Assembly (NCBI GenBank): GCA_905235775.1
Contig: CAJOMY010000079.1
Span: 1-7,997 of the forward strand
Origin: an uncultured Bacteroidales bacterium
GTDB taxonomy: Bacteria; Bacteroidota; Bacteroidia; Bacteroidales; UBA932
Direction of reading: 5' to 3'
DNA: 7,997 bases
The notes under the pieces are model-generated. The model did no database searches, was not told where the DNA came from, and saw only the letters and a list, made by a program, of their open reading frames with translations. Of the stretch, positions 1 to 5,883 are shown in pieces. How positions within the stretch are numbered: the first letter of the stretch is position 1; each line of letters starts with the position of its first letter. Position numbers and translations under genes: made by a program.

Positions 1-1106
1 GTGAAGGTGATCGGCAGCTGCTCCGCGTCCGGATCATCGTTGTCCTCGGGATCGACGGGGATGTCCTCGGGATCGGTATCATCGGGCAGGTCGGGATCGA
101 CGTCCGGGTCGTCCAGGTCGGTCGGGTCGGGATCGACCTGGCCGCCACCGCCGTTCTCACCGTAGAAGCCGAGGGTGAAGACGTACTTGTTGCCGGCGGC
201 GAGGTCGAAGCCGACCGGGCACATCACCCACTCGAACATGCCGCCGGAGACAGGCCAGTACTGGGACCACTCGCCGTTCTCCTTCTTGCTCATGCGCACG
301 AGCAAGGCGATGTAGGAGCCGGTCTCGTTGGTGGTCTCGGCGTATGCGGTCGTGGCCTGCGGCAGGACGATGAAGCCGTTGCGGCCGAACATGATGTCGG
401 AGTCGGTGGCGGTCCCGGTCAGGGTCAGCGCATCCTCCTCGGCATTCATAATGGCGTAGTCTTTGCCGGCGTTGGAAGTCACAGGAGCGGAGAAGAGAGG
501 ATCGGCACCCGGAGTGTAGGTGAAGGAACCGGTACCCGCGACGTTGGCGATCTTGACACCCAGGACCTCAACCTTGATGTTGTCGGTATCGTTGTTCTTG
601 GCGCGGACGACGATCTCGGAGAGGGCGTGCTGGAAGTTCATCGCGACCTGGCCCTTGTACTGCTTGGCGTAAGCTGCCATCACGTCCTCCTGATCGGTGG
701 CGTGGTTGGCCGGAGAGAAGTCGTTGAAGGAGATCTTCGCACCGTCCGTGGCCACGTTGGCGAGGCCGGAGGGGAAGTAACCGAAGAAGGAGATCTGGTC
801 TTCCTGCTCAGGCCAGTAGTACACGTGGGCGGGCGTCCAGGTGCCATTGTCGTTGGTGACGGTGAGGATGCCGCCGGGCTCCTGGTCGAAGAACAGGGTG
901 GGTGTCGCGTTGACGTCGTGGTAGGCGACCACGTCAAAGGCGGCCATGTTGGCGGCCGTGGCCTCGACGGACTTGGTCAGGAATCCCGTAGAAGTACGGA
1001 AGGAGATGGCGTTGTGCTCGTTGACGGCAACGCTCACATCCTGGCTGCAGGAGGCCAGCGCAACGGCGGCCGCACCTGCCAAGGCAATGAATTTTAATGC
1101 TTTCAT
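1..1106 (-). CDS. Fimbrillin-family lipoprotein, C-terminus cut by window edge
   Basis: The minus-strand frame is open from the ATG at 1106 to the window edge (368 codons, no stop). The N-terminus MKALKFIALAGAAAVALASC is a lipoprotein signal with Cys20 as the lipidated residue. The body has the look of the Mfa-like/fimbrillin family: ISFRTSTGFLTKS early, then VYYWPEQEDQISFFGYFPSG, FQHALSEIVVRAKN, and YVFTLGFY near the end. These proteins are exported as lipoproteins and polymerise into fimbriae or cap them. After about residue 325 comes a roughly 35-residue Asp/Pro-rich linker and then LPITFT, which resembles the last strand of the family, so few residues are probably missing. An in-frame ATG at 1130 would add eight residues, but the signal peptide fits 1106 better. 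It lies 40 bp after the DUF5119-like gene and is probably in the same operon. Whether it is the major stalk or a minor subunit is unknown. Confidence 0.85.
   Translation of the reverse strand, partial: MKALKFIALAGAAAVALASCSQDVSVAVNEHNAISFRTSTGFLTKSVEATAANMAAFDVVAYHDVNATPTLFFDQEPGGILTVTNDNGTWTPAHVYYWPEQEDQISFFGYFPSGLANVATDGAKISFNDFSPANHATDQEDVMAAYAKQYKGQVAMNFQHALSEIVVRAKNNDTDNIKVEVLGVKIANVAGTGSFTYTPGADPLFSAPVTSNAGKDYAIMNAEEDALTLTGTATDSDIMFGRNGFIVLPQATTAYAETTNETGSYIALLVRMSKKENGEWSQYWPVSGGMFEWVMCPVGFDLAAGNKYVFTLGFYGENGGGGQVDPDPTDLDDPDVDPDLPDDTDPEDIPVDPEDNDDPDAEQLPITF
25..137 (-). repeat. Asp/Pro-rich linker coding repeats in fimbrillin
   Basis: On the plus strand TCGGGATCG recurs four times between about 45 and 137 (CCTCGGGATCG twice, GTCGGGATCG twice). 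On the coding strand these units encode VDPD, DTDPED and VDPED blocks. The result is a strongly acidic, low-complexity stretch between the main fimbrillin fold and its last strand. It could be a flexible spacer or bind divalent cations; neither is shown. Confidence 0.6.
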
Positions 1107-1146
1107 TGAGTTGTTGATTGAATTAAACATAATGAAATAAAAAGGG

Positions 1147-2088
1147 TTACATATTCAGGTCGACATAGTGGATCTGCCATTCGTCCACGGACGGGGCATA
1201 GCCGCCTCCGTTCACGATGGGCTTCGGCAGCGGGATCTTGTCGATGTTGATTTCCACCTCAAGGCTGTGTGCCGCCTGCGCCTTGGCGAAGGCGTCCGTG
1301 ACGTCGAAGGTGTAGTAGATCTTCTGTCCGTCGGAGAGGATGAAGTAGAGTACGAGGCAGTTGCGGACGTCACCGGCGGCGGGGCCGAAGCTCCGGAGGG
1401 TGCCGCGCACGACGGACTGGCCGTCGGAGATGCAGTCGAAGGGCTCGGTGACGGACTCCCGGGAGGGCGAGCCGTCGCTGAGGTACAGGCTCGCGGCAAG
1501 CCCGGAGATGGTCGCGCTCACGCTCTGCGCGTAGCGGAGGTTCTCCACGTTGCGGATGGTGATGTTGCAGATGTACAGCGCTTCCTGCATCTGCATCAGG
1601 ATCCGCTGGTCCTCTCCCGTGAGGGTCACGGAGATCTCCTGCGCCACGCCGCGGCAGAGGAAGTCCGGCTCAAGGATCATCGACTCCGCCTCCGCACCGG
1701 TCGCCCGGGGGACGGACTTGGAGAGCAGCGAGGGCCCGAAGCTCTTGGTCTCGCCGGTGTAGGCCTGGAAGGTGTCGCGGTCGTCGGAGCCTCGGAAACG
1801 GATTACGTCCGAGCCCTGGGTGACGGCGATGGCGCCGTATTCACCGATCGGGACCTGGATGACGGCGCTGCTGCTCCCGGTCTGGTAGAACTGGGAGGAC
1901 GAGCCGTAATCCGCATAGAGGTAGAGCCCCATCGGCGTGGACGGGTTTTCGTGTCCGGATCCGGTCCAGTCATAATCCACGCGCACTTCGGCGGTCTCCG
2001 AAGACCCGTACCACAATTCCTTGTAGATACAGGAGTTCGCAACTGCAAGTAAGAGAAGCAGCAGAAGATTCGATATGAACTTACGCAT
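1147..2088 (-). CDS. DUF5119 / Mfa2-like fimbrial lipoprotein
   Basis: This 313-aa protein starts with MRKFISNLLLLLLLAVANSC, a lipoprotein signal with Cys20. The mature start CIYKELWYGSSETAEVRVDYDW matches, from memory, the pattern of DUF5119 (C-x-x-K-[DE]-L, then V-x-V-x-[FY]-D-W), a Bacteroidales family of fimbria-associated lipoproteins related in layout to Mfa2/FimB anchors. The middle has MGLYLYAD and a central ITIRNVENL strand; the end (VDEWQIHYVDLNM) also fits. It is expected in the outer membrane or at the fimbrial base, as an anchor or assembly partner of the fimbrillin. It begins 6 bp after the stop of the DUF3575 gene and is followed 40 bp later by the fimbrillin gene, which indicates co-transcription. 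The choice between DUF5119 and the Mfa2 family is uncertain; a fimbrial lipoprotein is likely. Confidence 0.75.
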   Translation of the reverse strand: MRKFISNLLLLLLLAVANSCIYKELWYGSSETAEVRVDYDWTGSGHENPSTPMGLYLYADYGSSSQFYQTGSSSAVIQVPIGEYGAIAVTQGSDVIRFRGSDDRDTFQAYTGETKSFGPSLLSKSVPRATGAEAESMILEPDFLCRGVAQEISVTLTGEDQRILMQMQEALYICNITIRNVENLRYAQSVSATISGLAASLYLSDGSPSRESVTEPFDCISDGQSVVRGTLRSFGPAAGDVRNCLVLYFILSDGQKIYYTFDVTDAFAKAQAAHSLEVEINIDKIPLPKPIVNGGGYAPSVDEWQIHYVDLNM

Positions 2089-2094
2089 AAGTGG

Positions 2095-3471
2095 TTATCG
2101 GACGCGTTTCCGCGAGAGAATCTGATAGAATATCGTGATTTCGACCTTGGTGGGGCCGAACCAGATGCGGTTGCGGGTCTCCTTCCAGACATAATGTCCT
2201 CCGATGGGTTCGTAGAGCTTGTATTCCCCGGCCAGGACACCGACGCCGACCGAGAAGTCCAGGCCCCAGTGCTTGCCGAGCGGAAGGGTGTAGCCGTAGT
2301 CGATGCCGCCGCCCCAGTTGGGCTTCGGAGCCTGGTAGCCGAGGCCTCCGAGCTCGAAGTCATAGGTGATCATCTGGCCGTAAGCCCCCACGTGGTGTCC
2401 GGAGAAGGGGTTGTCGGAGCGGCGGGTGCCGAAGTATTTGCGGGCATTGACTTCGCCCCCGTACGTCTGCCAGAAGCGGTTTTGCTCCACATTCTTCCAC
2501 CACGCATGCACGTAGGTGCCGCCGACGGCCCATCCGTTGCCGAAACGGAACTCCACACCAAGATTCGGGACCAACGCCGCGAGGTAGGCGGCATTGAGCC
2601 GGATGGCGAACGAGGGCCGGTAACTGCTGACATAAAGGGGCGCCACGGGGGCGTCTTGCACGGGGACGGGGACCGGTTCGCCGACGTTCCACGCGGAGTT
2701 GTCCCTCTGTGCGGACTCTTCCCGGGAGGACTGGGCCTGCATGGCGTCGGGGTAGTTGCCGGCGACGGGCCTGTCCCGGAAGATGTACACCGTGTCGCGC
2801 TGGATGATGGTCTTCACGCCGGGCTGGACGGCATCGGGGTCAACCGTATAGACGACCGTGACGAGCGAGCGGCGCAGCTTGGGGAAGATCTCTTTCTGGA
2901 TATGCTCCCAGGTGCGGCCGCCGTTGTGGCTCATCAGCGTCTTGAGCCGCACGGATGTGATCTGGTAACTGCCGTTCAAGCGGTATTCGGGGATGTTCTC
3001 GATGATGTCGATGATGTCGTCCTTCTCCGGGAGATGGGAGGCGAGCACGCTCTGGTAGATGTTCTCCCAGTCGTTGTAAACCGCGATGCTGCCCACGAAT
3101 CCGTCGACTTCGGGGTGGTAGCGCAGGATGCGGTCCCGGAGGTTGGAGTTGCGGCCGGCGGCGAGCCTGTTGTTCTGGTCGACGGTGCCTTCCGGGGAGA
3201 CGGAGGAGGTGATGTTCACGCGGACCAGGCTCATCGTCGCGTCGGAGGCAATCCTGTACAGCAGGGAATCCAGGTCGTGGAGAGCGGCGCGGTTCCCGGG
3301 CATCTTGTAGGTGATCTCATAGCTCCCCTGCTCGTAATAGACGGCAAAAACCTGGGTGCGCTCTTCCGGCTCTGCAGCCAAGGCTACGCCGACGGAAAGC
3401 ATAGTAAAACAGAGCGTTAAAATAATCGAAACGTTTCTAGACATACGTCTTGATAAAGGTTTGGTCATCAA
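2095..3471 (-). CDS. DUF3575 outer-membrane protein with OmpA-like N-terminal half
   Basis: This 458-aa protein has a Sec signal peptide (about 1-33, ending ALAA). Residues 40-210 include ITSSVSPEGTVDQNNRLAAGRN, which resembles the OmpA-like pattern (SPEG...N..LA..R) that contacts peptidoglycan. A Pro/Gln/Ser-rich linker spans about 235-280. Residues 285-450 match DUF3575: AALVPNLGVEFRFG, HAWWKNVEQNRFWQTYGGE, ARKYFG, GHHVGAYG, WGGGIDYGYTLPLG and GPTKVEITIF, probably forming an outer-membrane barrel. DUF3575 genes commonly head fimbrial clusters in Bacteroidales; a biogenesis or anchoring role is inferred. It is first in the operon, with only 16 bp between its start and the left inverted repeat, so its promoter must come from the invertible segment or from read-through. 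In-frame ATGs at 3471, 3468 and 3444 all keep a signal peptide, so the exact start is uncertain. Confidence 0.85.
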   Translation of the reverse strand: MMTKPLSRRMSRNVSIILTLCFTMLSVGVALAAEPEERTQVFAVYYEQGSYEITYKMPGNRAALHDLDSLLYRIASDATMSLVRVNITSSVSPEGTVDQNNRLAAGRNSNLRDRILRYHPEVDGFVGSIAVYNDWENIYQSVLASHLPEKDDIIDIIENIPEYRLNGSYQITSVRLKTLMSHNGGRTWEHIQKEIFPKLRRSLVTVVYTVDPDAVQPGVKTIIQRDTVYIFRDRPVAGNYPDAMQAQSSREESAQRDNSAWNVGEPVPVPVQDAPVAPLYVSSYRPSFAIRLNAAYLAALVPNLGVEFRFGNGWAVGGTYVHAWWKNVEQNRFWQTYGGEVNARKYFGTRRSDNPFSGHHVGAYGQMITYDFELGGLGYQAPKPNWGGGIDYGYTLPLGKHWGLDFSVGVGVLAGEYKLYEPIGGHYVWKETRNRIWFGPTKVEITIFYQILSRKRVR

Positions 3472-3487
3472 TTATGCCGTGGTTTGT

Positions 3488-3512
3488 CTCTTTGTAAGAG
3501 ACGAAACAACGC
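3488..3512 (+). repeat. Left inverted repeat of promoter switch
   Basis: This 25-bp sequence begins CTCTTTGTAAGAGACG and ends ACAACGC. It is the exact reverse complement of 3618-3642. It lies 16 bp upstream of the DUF3575 start and would form part of the 5' leader in the ON state. Confidence 0.92.
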
Positions 3513-3517
3513 GCCAA

Positions 3518-3555
3518 CCCCCTGTAAAAGAATAAGATAAGTTCTCGACAGGGGG
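3518..3555. other. C/G-tract hairpin inside the switch
   Basis: CCCCCTGT at 3518-3525 pairs with ACAGGGGG at 3548-3555 around a 22-nt AT-rich loop. The G side continues as a run of nine G (3551-3559). It sits on the side of the segment away from the promoter. It may insulate the fimbrial genes from recombinase read-through or bind a protein. There is no U-tract, so it is not a classic terminator. Confidence 0.5.
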
Positions 3556-3583
3556 GGGGTAAAAGCAAAAAAAGTTGAAAATA

Positions 3584-3615
3584 CTTGCTTAAAAGTACGT
3601 TTTTGCTTATTTTTG
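3584..3615 (+). promoter_or_regulatory. Bacteroidetes-type promoter inside the switch
   Basis: The -7 box TATTTTTG at 3608-3615 is a perfect match to TAnnTTTG. A -33-like CTTG at 3584-3587 lies 20 bp upstream, the usual spacing. As sequenced it drives transcription rightwards through the right repeat and antisense into the 3' end of the recombinase gene. After inversion it would drive the fimbrial operon. Confidence 0.75.
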
Positions 3616-3617
3616 TG

Positions 3618-3642
3618 GCGTTGTTTCGTCTCTTACAAAGAG
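3618..3642 (-). repeat. Right inverted repeat of promoter switch
   Basis: This is the exact 25-bp reverse complement of 3488-3512. It overlaps the end of the recombinase gene: its TAA stop at 3635-3633 and the last two codons (Ser, Leu) are inside the repeat, so inversion would not change the protein end. Confidence 0.92.
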
Positions 3643-4595
3643 TCGGAGCATGCGGATATCTCCGCGGCGACCAGTCGGTTGGCCTTGTCCAGTTCCCGGA
3701 AATCAATGTCTGCGAGGTATGTCCTCGTGGTTTTCTCGCTGGTGTGCCCGAGCGCCTGGCTGATGACGGCGACCGGGATGTCGCGGTCGCGTGCGATCGT
3801 GGCCCAGCTGTGCCTGGCCGTATAGGAGGATATGCGGCCGATCCCGCCGGCCATCTCGCCCAGCTTTTTCAGGTGGCGATTGTATCCCGTCAGCGCGGAC
3901 GCGTATTGGGCATACGCCTGTCCGGGCGTGCTCCCGGAACGGATCAGCGGGAACAGATATTCTCCGCCCGTGTCGTTCCTGTCCAGCAGCGAGCGGATCT
4001 CCGGGATGATTTTCACGCACATCTGCTGGCCGGTCTTGCGCCGGGTGTAGCGGATGGTGTCTCCGTCCAGGTTGGTCCGGCGGAGGTGGGCGATGTCCAC
4101 GAAGGACATGCCCATCGTGTAGAAGCTGAACAGGAAGATGTCGCGCGCTGCGGACATCTGCGGCTGCAGGCCGGCGGCATCCAGGGCGGACAGGTCCTGG
4201 ATGGCCTCCGGGGCGATGGCCCTTTTGCAGGTGCGCCAGTTGCCCGTGTACACGCCCTCGAACGGGTTCGCGGCGCCCCTCGGCACCAGGGCGGCGCGAA
4301 CCGCCTTGTTCCAGATGGCGCGCAGGACCCTGTTATAAAAGGATACGGTGTTGGGGGCGAGCCCCTTGTTGAGAAGATAACGGTTGAATGCCGCGATATT
4401 GTCCTGCGAGAGGGCGTCTATGCCGACATTTTCCGCCCGGCCGGCGGCTCCGGGGGATTTCTGCCCTATGAACAGGAGATAATTGCGTACCGCACTGGAA
4501 TAGTGAGCCGCCGTGGAGAAGCGGTTCTCCGCCTGGAGCGCATCGACGAGCGTCTGCGTGAACCGGGCAAGGTTTTTTTCTTTCATCTTTTTCAT
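3633..4595 (-). CDS. Tyrosine recombinase, probable promoter invertase
   Basis: This 320-aa protein has the size and two-domain layout of Bacteroidetes tyrosine recombinases. Residues about 8-105 form a SAM-like core-binding domain (HYSSAVRNYLLFIG, then NTVSFYNRVLRAIWNKAV). The catalytic domain follows: beta-strand Lys187 in RRKTGQ, Arg261-His262 in SYTARHSW, His284 in LGH and the nucleophile Tyr293 in TRTYLADID. The first catalytic Arg is not evident: the helix reads FYTMGMSFVDIA with Met161 where relatives often have Arg before GMSF; the CTnDOT integrase is also known to lack the canonical first Arg. The usual His of HxxR is Tyr258, as in many Bacteroidetes relatives. The gene ends inside the right repeat of the switch, which makes inversion of that segment its most likely job. 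It may instead be the integrase of a mobile element, but no attachment site pair or other transfer gene is seen. Confidence 0.88.
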   Translation of the reverse strand: MKKMKEKNLARFTQTLVDALQAENRFSTAAHYSSAVRNYLLFIGQKSPGAAGRAENVGIDALSQDNIAAFNRYLLNKGLAPNTVSFYNRVLRAIWNKAVRAALVPRGAANPFEGVYTGNWRTCKRAIAPEAIQDLSALDAAGLQPQMSAARDIFLFSFYTMGMSFVDIAHLRRTNLDGDTIRYTRRKTGQQMCVKIIPEIRSLLDRNDTGGEYLFPLIRSGSTPGQAYAQYASALTGYNRHLKKLGEMAGGIGRISSYTARHSWATIARDRDIPVAVISQALGHTSEKTTRTYLADIDFRELDKANRLVAAEISACSDSL

Positions 4596-4686
4596 ATCTC
4601 TTGGTGTTTGGAGTCATGGAGTCCCTATCTGTTTAATGCCGAAAAATAACTAAATTCGCGCCGTCAACCACAGACCCCGGAGCATT
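4596..4686. promoter_or_regulatory. Divergent promoter region between recombinase and MutS-like gene
   Basis: This short AT-richer gap separates divergent genes. On the plus strand TAAATTCG (4651-4658) is close to TAnnTTTG and lies 28 bp before the start at 4687. On the minus strand TATTTTTC (plus coordinates 4641-4648) is one base off consensus and lies about 45 bp before the recombinase start. The -33 elements are weak on both sides. The two boxes nearly touch, so the promoters may compete. Confidence 0.4.
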
Positions 4687-5160
4687 ATGGTAACAGCCGA
4701 AATACTTGACGCCGAAGCACGGAACGTAAATACGGTCGCCCTGCACAGCGAGGGTATGTACTGGTATGCCTACGAACGGTCGGCATACATCATCGACACG
4801 CAGCTGAAGATCTTCAAGGCCCGGTACCGTCGCACCGCCGCTTCCGCCGACGGGGGGATCGTGAGCATCAGTTTCCCCGAATCGGAGATCCAGACCCTGT
4901 TTTCCCGCTGCCGGCTGCTGAATGCCACGGGCAGGATGATGGTCTATGGCGTGTTCGAGCCGGTGGACGAGGCGGCTTTCGCAGACTGGAAGCAGCGCAA
5001 GGCGCCGCAGTGGCGGCAAGGGATCCCGCCCGCTTTTGCGTCCGGGGAGTGCGCAGAACAGACCGTGCTCCGGCTGCTGCGCGACTTCGACCTGCGCAAG
5101 CGCACGCCGCTGGAATGCCGCATGTTCCTGATGGAACTCAAGAAGCTGATTGATCAATGA
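4687..5160 (+). CDS. MutS-domain-I-like small protein, possible DGR accessory protein
   Basis: This 157-aa cytoplasmic protein has no signal peptide. Residues 17-90 (VALHSEGMYWYAYERSAYII, later VSISFPES) recall the mismatch-recognition domain I of MutS, whose hallmark is G-x-[FY]-Y-x-x-[FY]-x-x-[DS]-A. Here GMYWYAYERSA has the spacing but lacks a Phe-X-Glu wedge, and there is no ATPase. The C-terminal 40 residues (TVLRLLRDFDLRKRTPLECRMFLMELKKLI) look helical. Small MutS-like proteins have been reported as accessory genes of diversity-generating retroelements. The next gene, 12 bp downstream, is Avd-like, and a reverse transcriptase lies nearby, which supports that link. The family assignment rests on pattern memory, not a search. 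The role is inferred; it could act in template RNA or cDNA handling. Confidence 0.6.
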   Translation: MVTAEILDAEARNVNTVALHSEGMYWYAYERSAYIIDTQLKIFKARYRRTAASADGGIVSISFPESEIQTLFSRCRLLNATGRMMVYGVFEPVDEAAFADWKQRKAPQWRQGIPPAFASGECAEQTVLRLLRDFDLRKRTPLECRMFLMELKKLIDQ

Positions 5161-5172
5161 TTTTCGGGATTT

Positions 5173-5562
5173 ATGGGACTTGTCTGGTATGAATTTCCCG
5201 TCTATCGGGACACGCACGATTTCTATATGGAGCTGGCCCGGAACAAGAGCATCGAGAGCGTGCCCAAGGACGTGCGGATCAATATCGTGGAGCCGCTGAA
5301 GAAATGGGTCTTTGATATCCTCGTGAACATCTACAGGCTTTACTACGACCCCCTCGAACGGCGTCCGGCGCACATACAGGATTGCCTCGACCTGATTCCG
5401 CCCATCCGGGTGAGCCTGCGGATGCTGTGCGACATGAAGCTGATCAACCCGGAGCAGTTCATTGCGCTGTCCAAGCAGGCGGAAAGCATCCAGGCGCAGC
5501 TCAAGACGATGCTGGGGTCCGCCGTCGGGAAAATCGAGCGTAAAGCGGAGCGGAAATCGTAG
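5173..5562 (+). CDS. Avd-like four-helix-bundle protein (DGR accessory)
   Basis: This 129-aa protein begins with FPVYRDTHDFYMELARN. It continues with helices around 32-60 (VPKDVRINIVEPLKKWVFDI), 66-90 (HIQDCLDLIPPIRVSLRMLC) and 92-115 (NPEQFIALSKQAESIQAQLK). This layout matches the Avd/four-helix-bundle proteins next to Bacteroidetes reverse transcriptases, which typically read LPVYK-T-YDL, a basic first helix pair, then IR-LLRL and F-LN-K-ESVS-QL. In phage DGRs Avd forms a positively charged pentameric barrel that binds the template RNA and the reverse transcriptase. The C-terminal tail is basic (KIERKAERKS). It is co-directional with the MutS-like gene 12 bp upstream and likely translated from the same mRNA. 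The partner reverse transcriptase is 1.1 kb away on the opposite strand rather than directly downstream. The related 23S-rRNA intervening-sequence proteins are an alternative, but the context favours Avd. Confidence 0.72.
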   Translation: MGLVWYEFPVYRDTHDFYMELARNKSIESVPKDVRINIVEPLKKWVFDILVNIYRLYYDPLERRPAHIQDCLDLIPPIRVSLRMLCDMKLINPEQFIALSKQAESIQAQLKTMLGSAVGKIERKAERKS

Positions 5563-5570
5563 GAATTCGC

Positions 5571-5578
5571 TATATTTG
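5571..5578 (+). promoter_or_regulatory. -7 promoter box downstream of avd-like gene
   Basis: TATATTTG is a perfect TAnnTTTG match, followed by CA as is common near Bacteroidetes start sites, and begins 8 bp after the Avd-like stop. It is framed by a 7-bp inverted repeat, GAATTCG (5563-5569) and CGAATTC (5582-5588). No clear -33 box is seen. Transcription would start near 5584 and run rightwards. Confidence 0.5.
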
Positions 5579-5583
5579 CACCG

Positions 5584-5855
5584 AATTCTCCTCCTTCGAA
5601 AGACAGCAGGAATCCGATCAGGCTCCAGGGGGTCACAGACTCCGGGATAGTATCATTTAAATCCGGCATCCCACCGGCATCGCCTGCCGGTTATGAACGT
5701 AGCAAACGGTTCCCCGTGTCCCCGGTGTAAACCCTGGGCATCCGGAATAGCAAGTGGATGTTTCTTTATTTCAACGCAGCGGACGGAGACGAGAGTTCCC
5801 CAAGCAGGATTCGAGGCTGCATTTCCGGGATTTTTCGGAGATGCAGCCTCTTTTC
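5584..5855 (+). ncRNA. Candidate structured small RNA / DGR template RNA
   Basis: From the -7 box at 5571-5578 to the terminator hairpin at 5813-5850 no reading frame resembles a protein; the longest open frames either stop early or continue antisense into the FKBP gene. The stretch holds a tight hairpin, CCGGCA-TCGCC-TGCCGG (5674-5690), a short direct repeat CCGGCATC at 5663 and 5674, and GC-rich pairing potential around 5706-5745. The expected transcript is about 270 nt. Its place right after an Avd-like gene is where DGR template repeats usually lie, so part of it may be the template. It does not match tRNA, tmRNA, SRP RNA or RNase P RNA signatures that I can recognise. No copy of any part is visible elsewhere in the window, so the template role is untested. 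Confidence 0.45.
5813..5854 (+). terminator. Rho-independent terminator with 15-bp stem
   Basis: GAGGCTGCATTTCCG (5813-5827) pairs with CGGAGATGCAGCCTC (5836-5850) with one G-U wobble and an 8-nt loop, followed by TTTT, CCG and TTTT. The T-tract is on the plus side, so it ends the rightward transcript from the Avd region. The stem also lies downstream of the convergent FKBP gene, where it lacks a T-tract. Confidence 0.8.
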
Positions 5856-5863
5856 CGTTTTCC

Positions 5864-5882
5864 GGCGGGAGTGTCCCCCGCC
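5864..5882 (-). terminator. Hairpin just after FKBP stop codon
   Basis: GGCGGG (5864-5869) and CCCGCC (5877-5882) form a 6-bp all-GC stem one base beyond the TAG stop of the FKBP gene. It lacks a T-run on the minus strand, so it may slow or protect the transcript end rather than terminate on its own. The strong stem at 5813-5850 follows. Confidence 0.4.
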
Positions 5883-5883
5883 G

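Larger units (their letters stand above)
3513..3617. promoter_or_regulatory. Invertible 105-bp promoter segment (OFF orientation)
   Basis: The segment is bounded by the perfect 25-bp inverted repeats and is far more AT-rich than its neighbours. It has no coding capacity. Its best promoter points to the right, away from the fimbrial operon. No TAnnTTTG box occurs on its minus strand in the present orientation. A tyrosine recombinase gene abuts it. This matches the known layout of invertible promoters controlling surface structures in Bacteroidetes. Inversion about the centre at 3565 would put the -7 box at about 3515-3522 on the minus strand, giving a leader of about 37 nt to the start at 3471. 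Confidence 0.85.

Noticed and set aside
1168..2052. Long plus-strand open frame (294 codons) opposite the DUF5119-like gene
   Set aside because: It is antisense to a gene with a clear lipoprotein signal and family pattern; its Gly/Val/Arg-rich translation is typical of the reverse of a GC-rich gene.
2194..3420. Plus-strand open frame of 408 codons opposite the DUF3575 gene
   Set aside because: Antisense shadow with skewed composition (Val, Asp, Gly, His) and no recognisable motif.
3488..3642. Inverted repeats considered as ends of an insertion sequence
   Set aside because: The 105-bp interior has no transposase; the recombinase lies outside the repeats and a promoter lies inside, which fits an inversion switch.
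3585..4649. Plus-strand open frame of 354 codons opposite the recombinase, starting near the switch promoter
   Set aside because: The switch promoter would transcribe it, so it was considered, but the translation has no family features and mirrors the recombinase codons; the catalytic motifs on the other strand settle the coding strand.
5758..5820. Faint resemblance of one frame (LYFNAADGDESSPSR) to DGR variable regions of lectin or FISUMP type
   Set aside because: The frame has a stop shortly upstream, lacks the conserved ending (R-x-x-G-x-x-VR), and no matching template is visible; too weak to call a variable repeat.
5804..5820. GGATTCGAGGC resembles a tRNA T-arm
   Set aside because: No acceptor, D or anticodon arms can be built around it, and the bases belong to the terminator stem.
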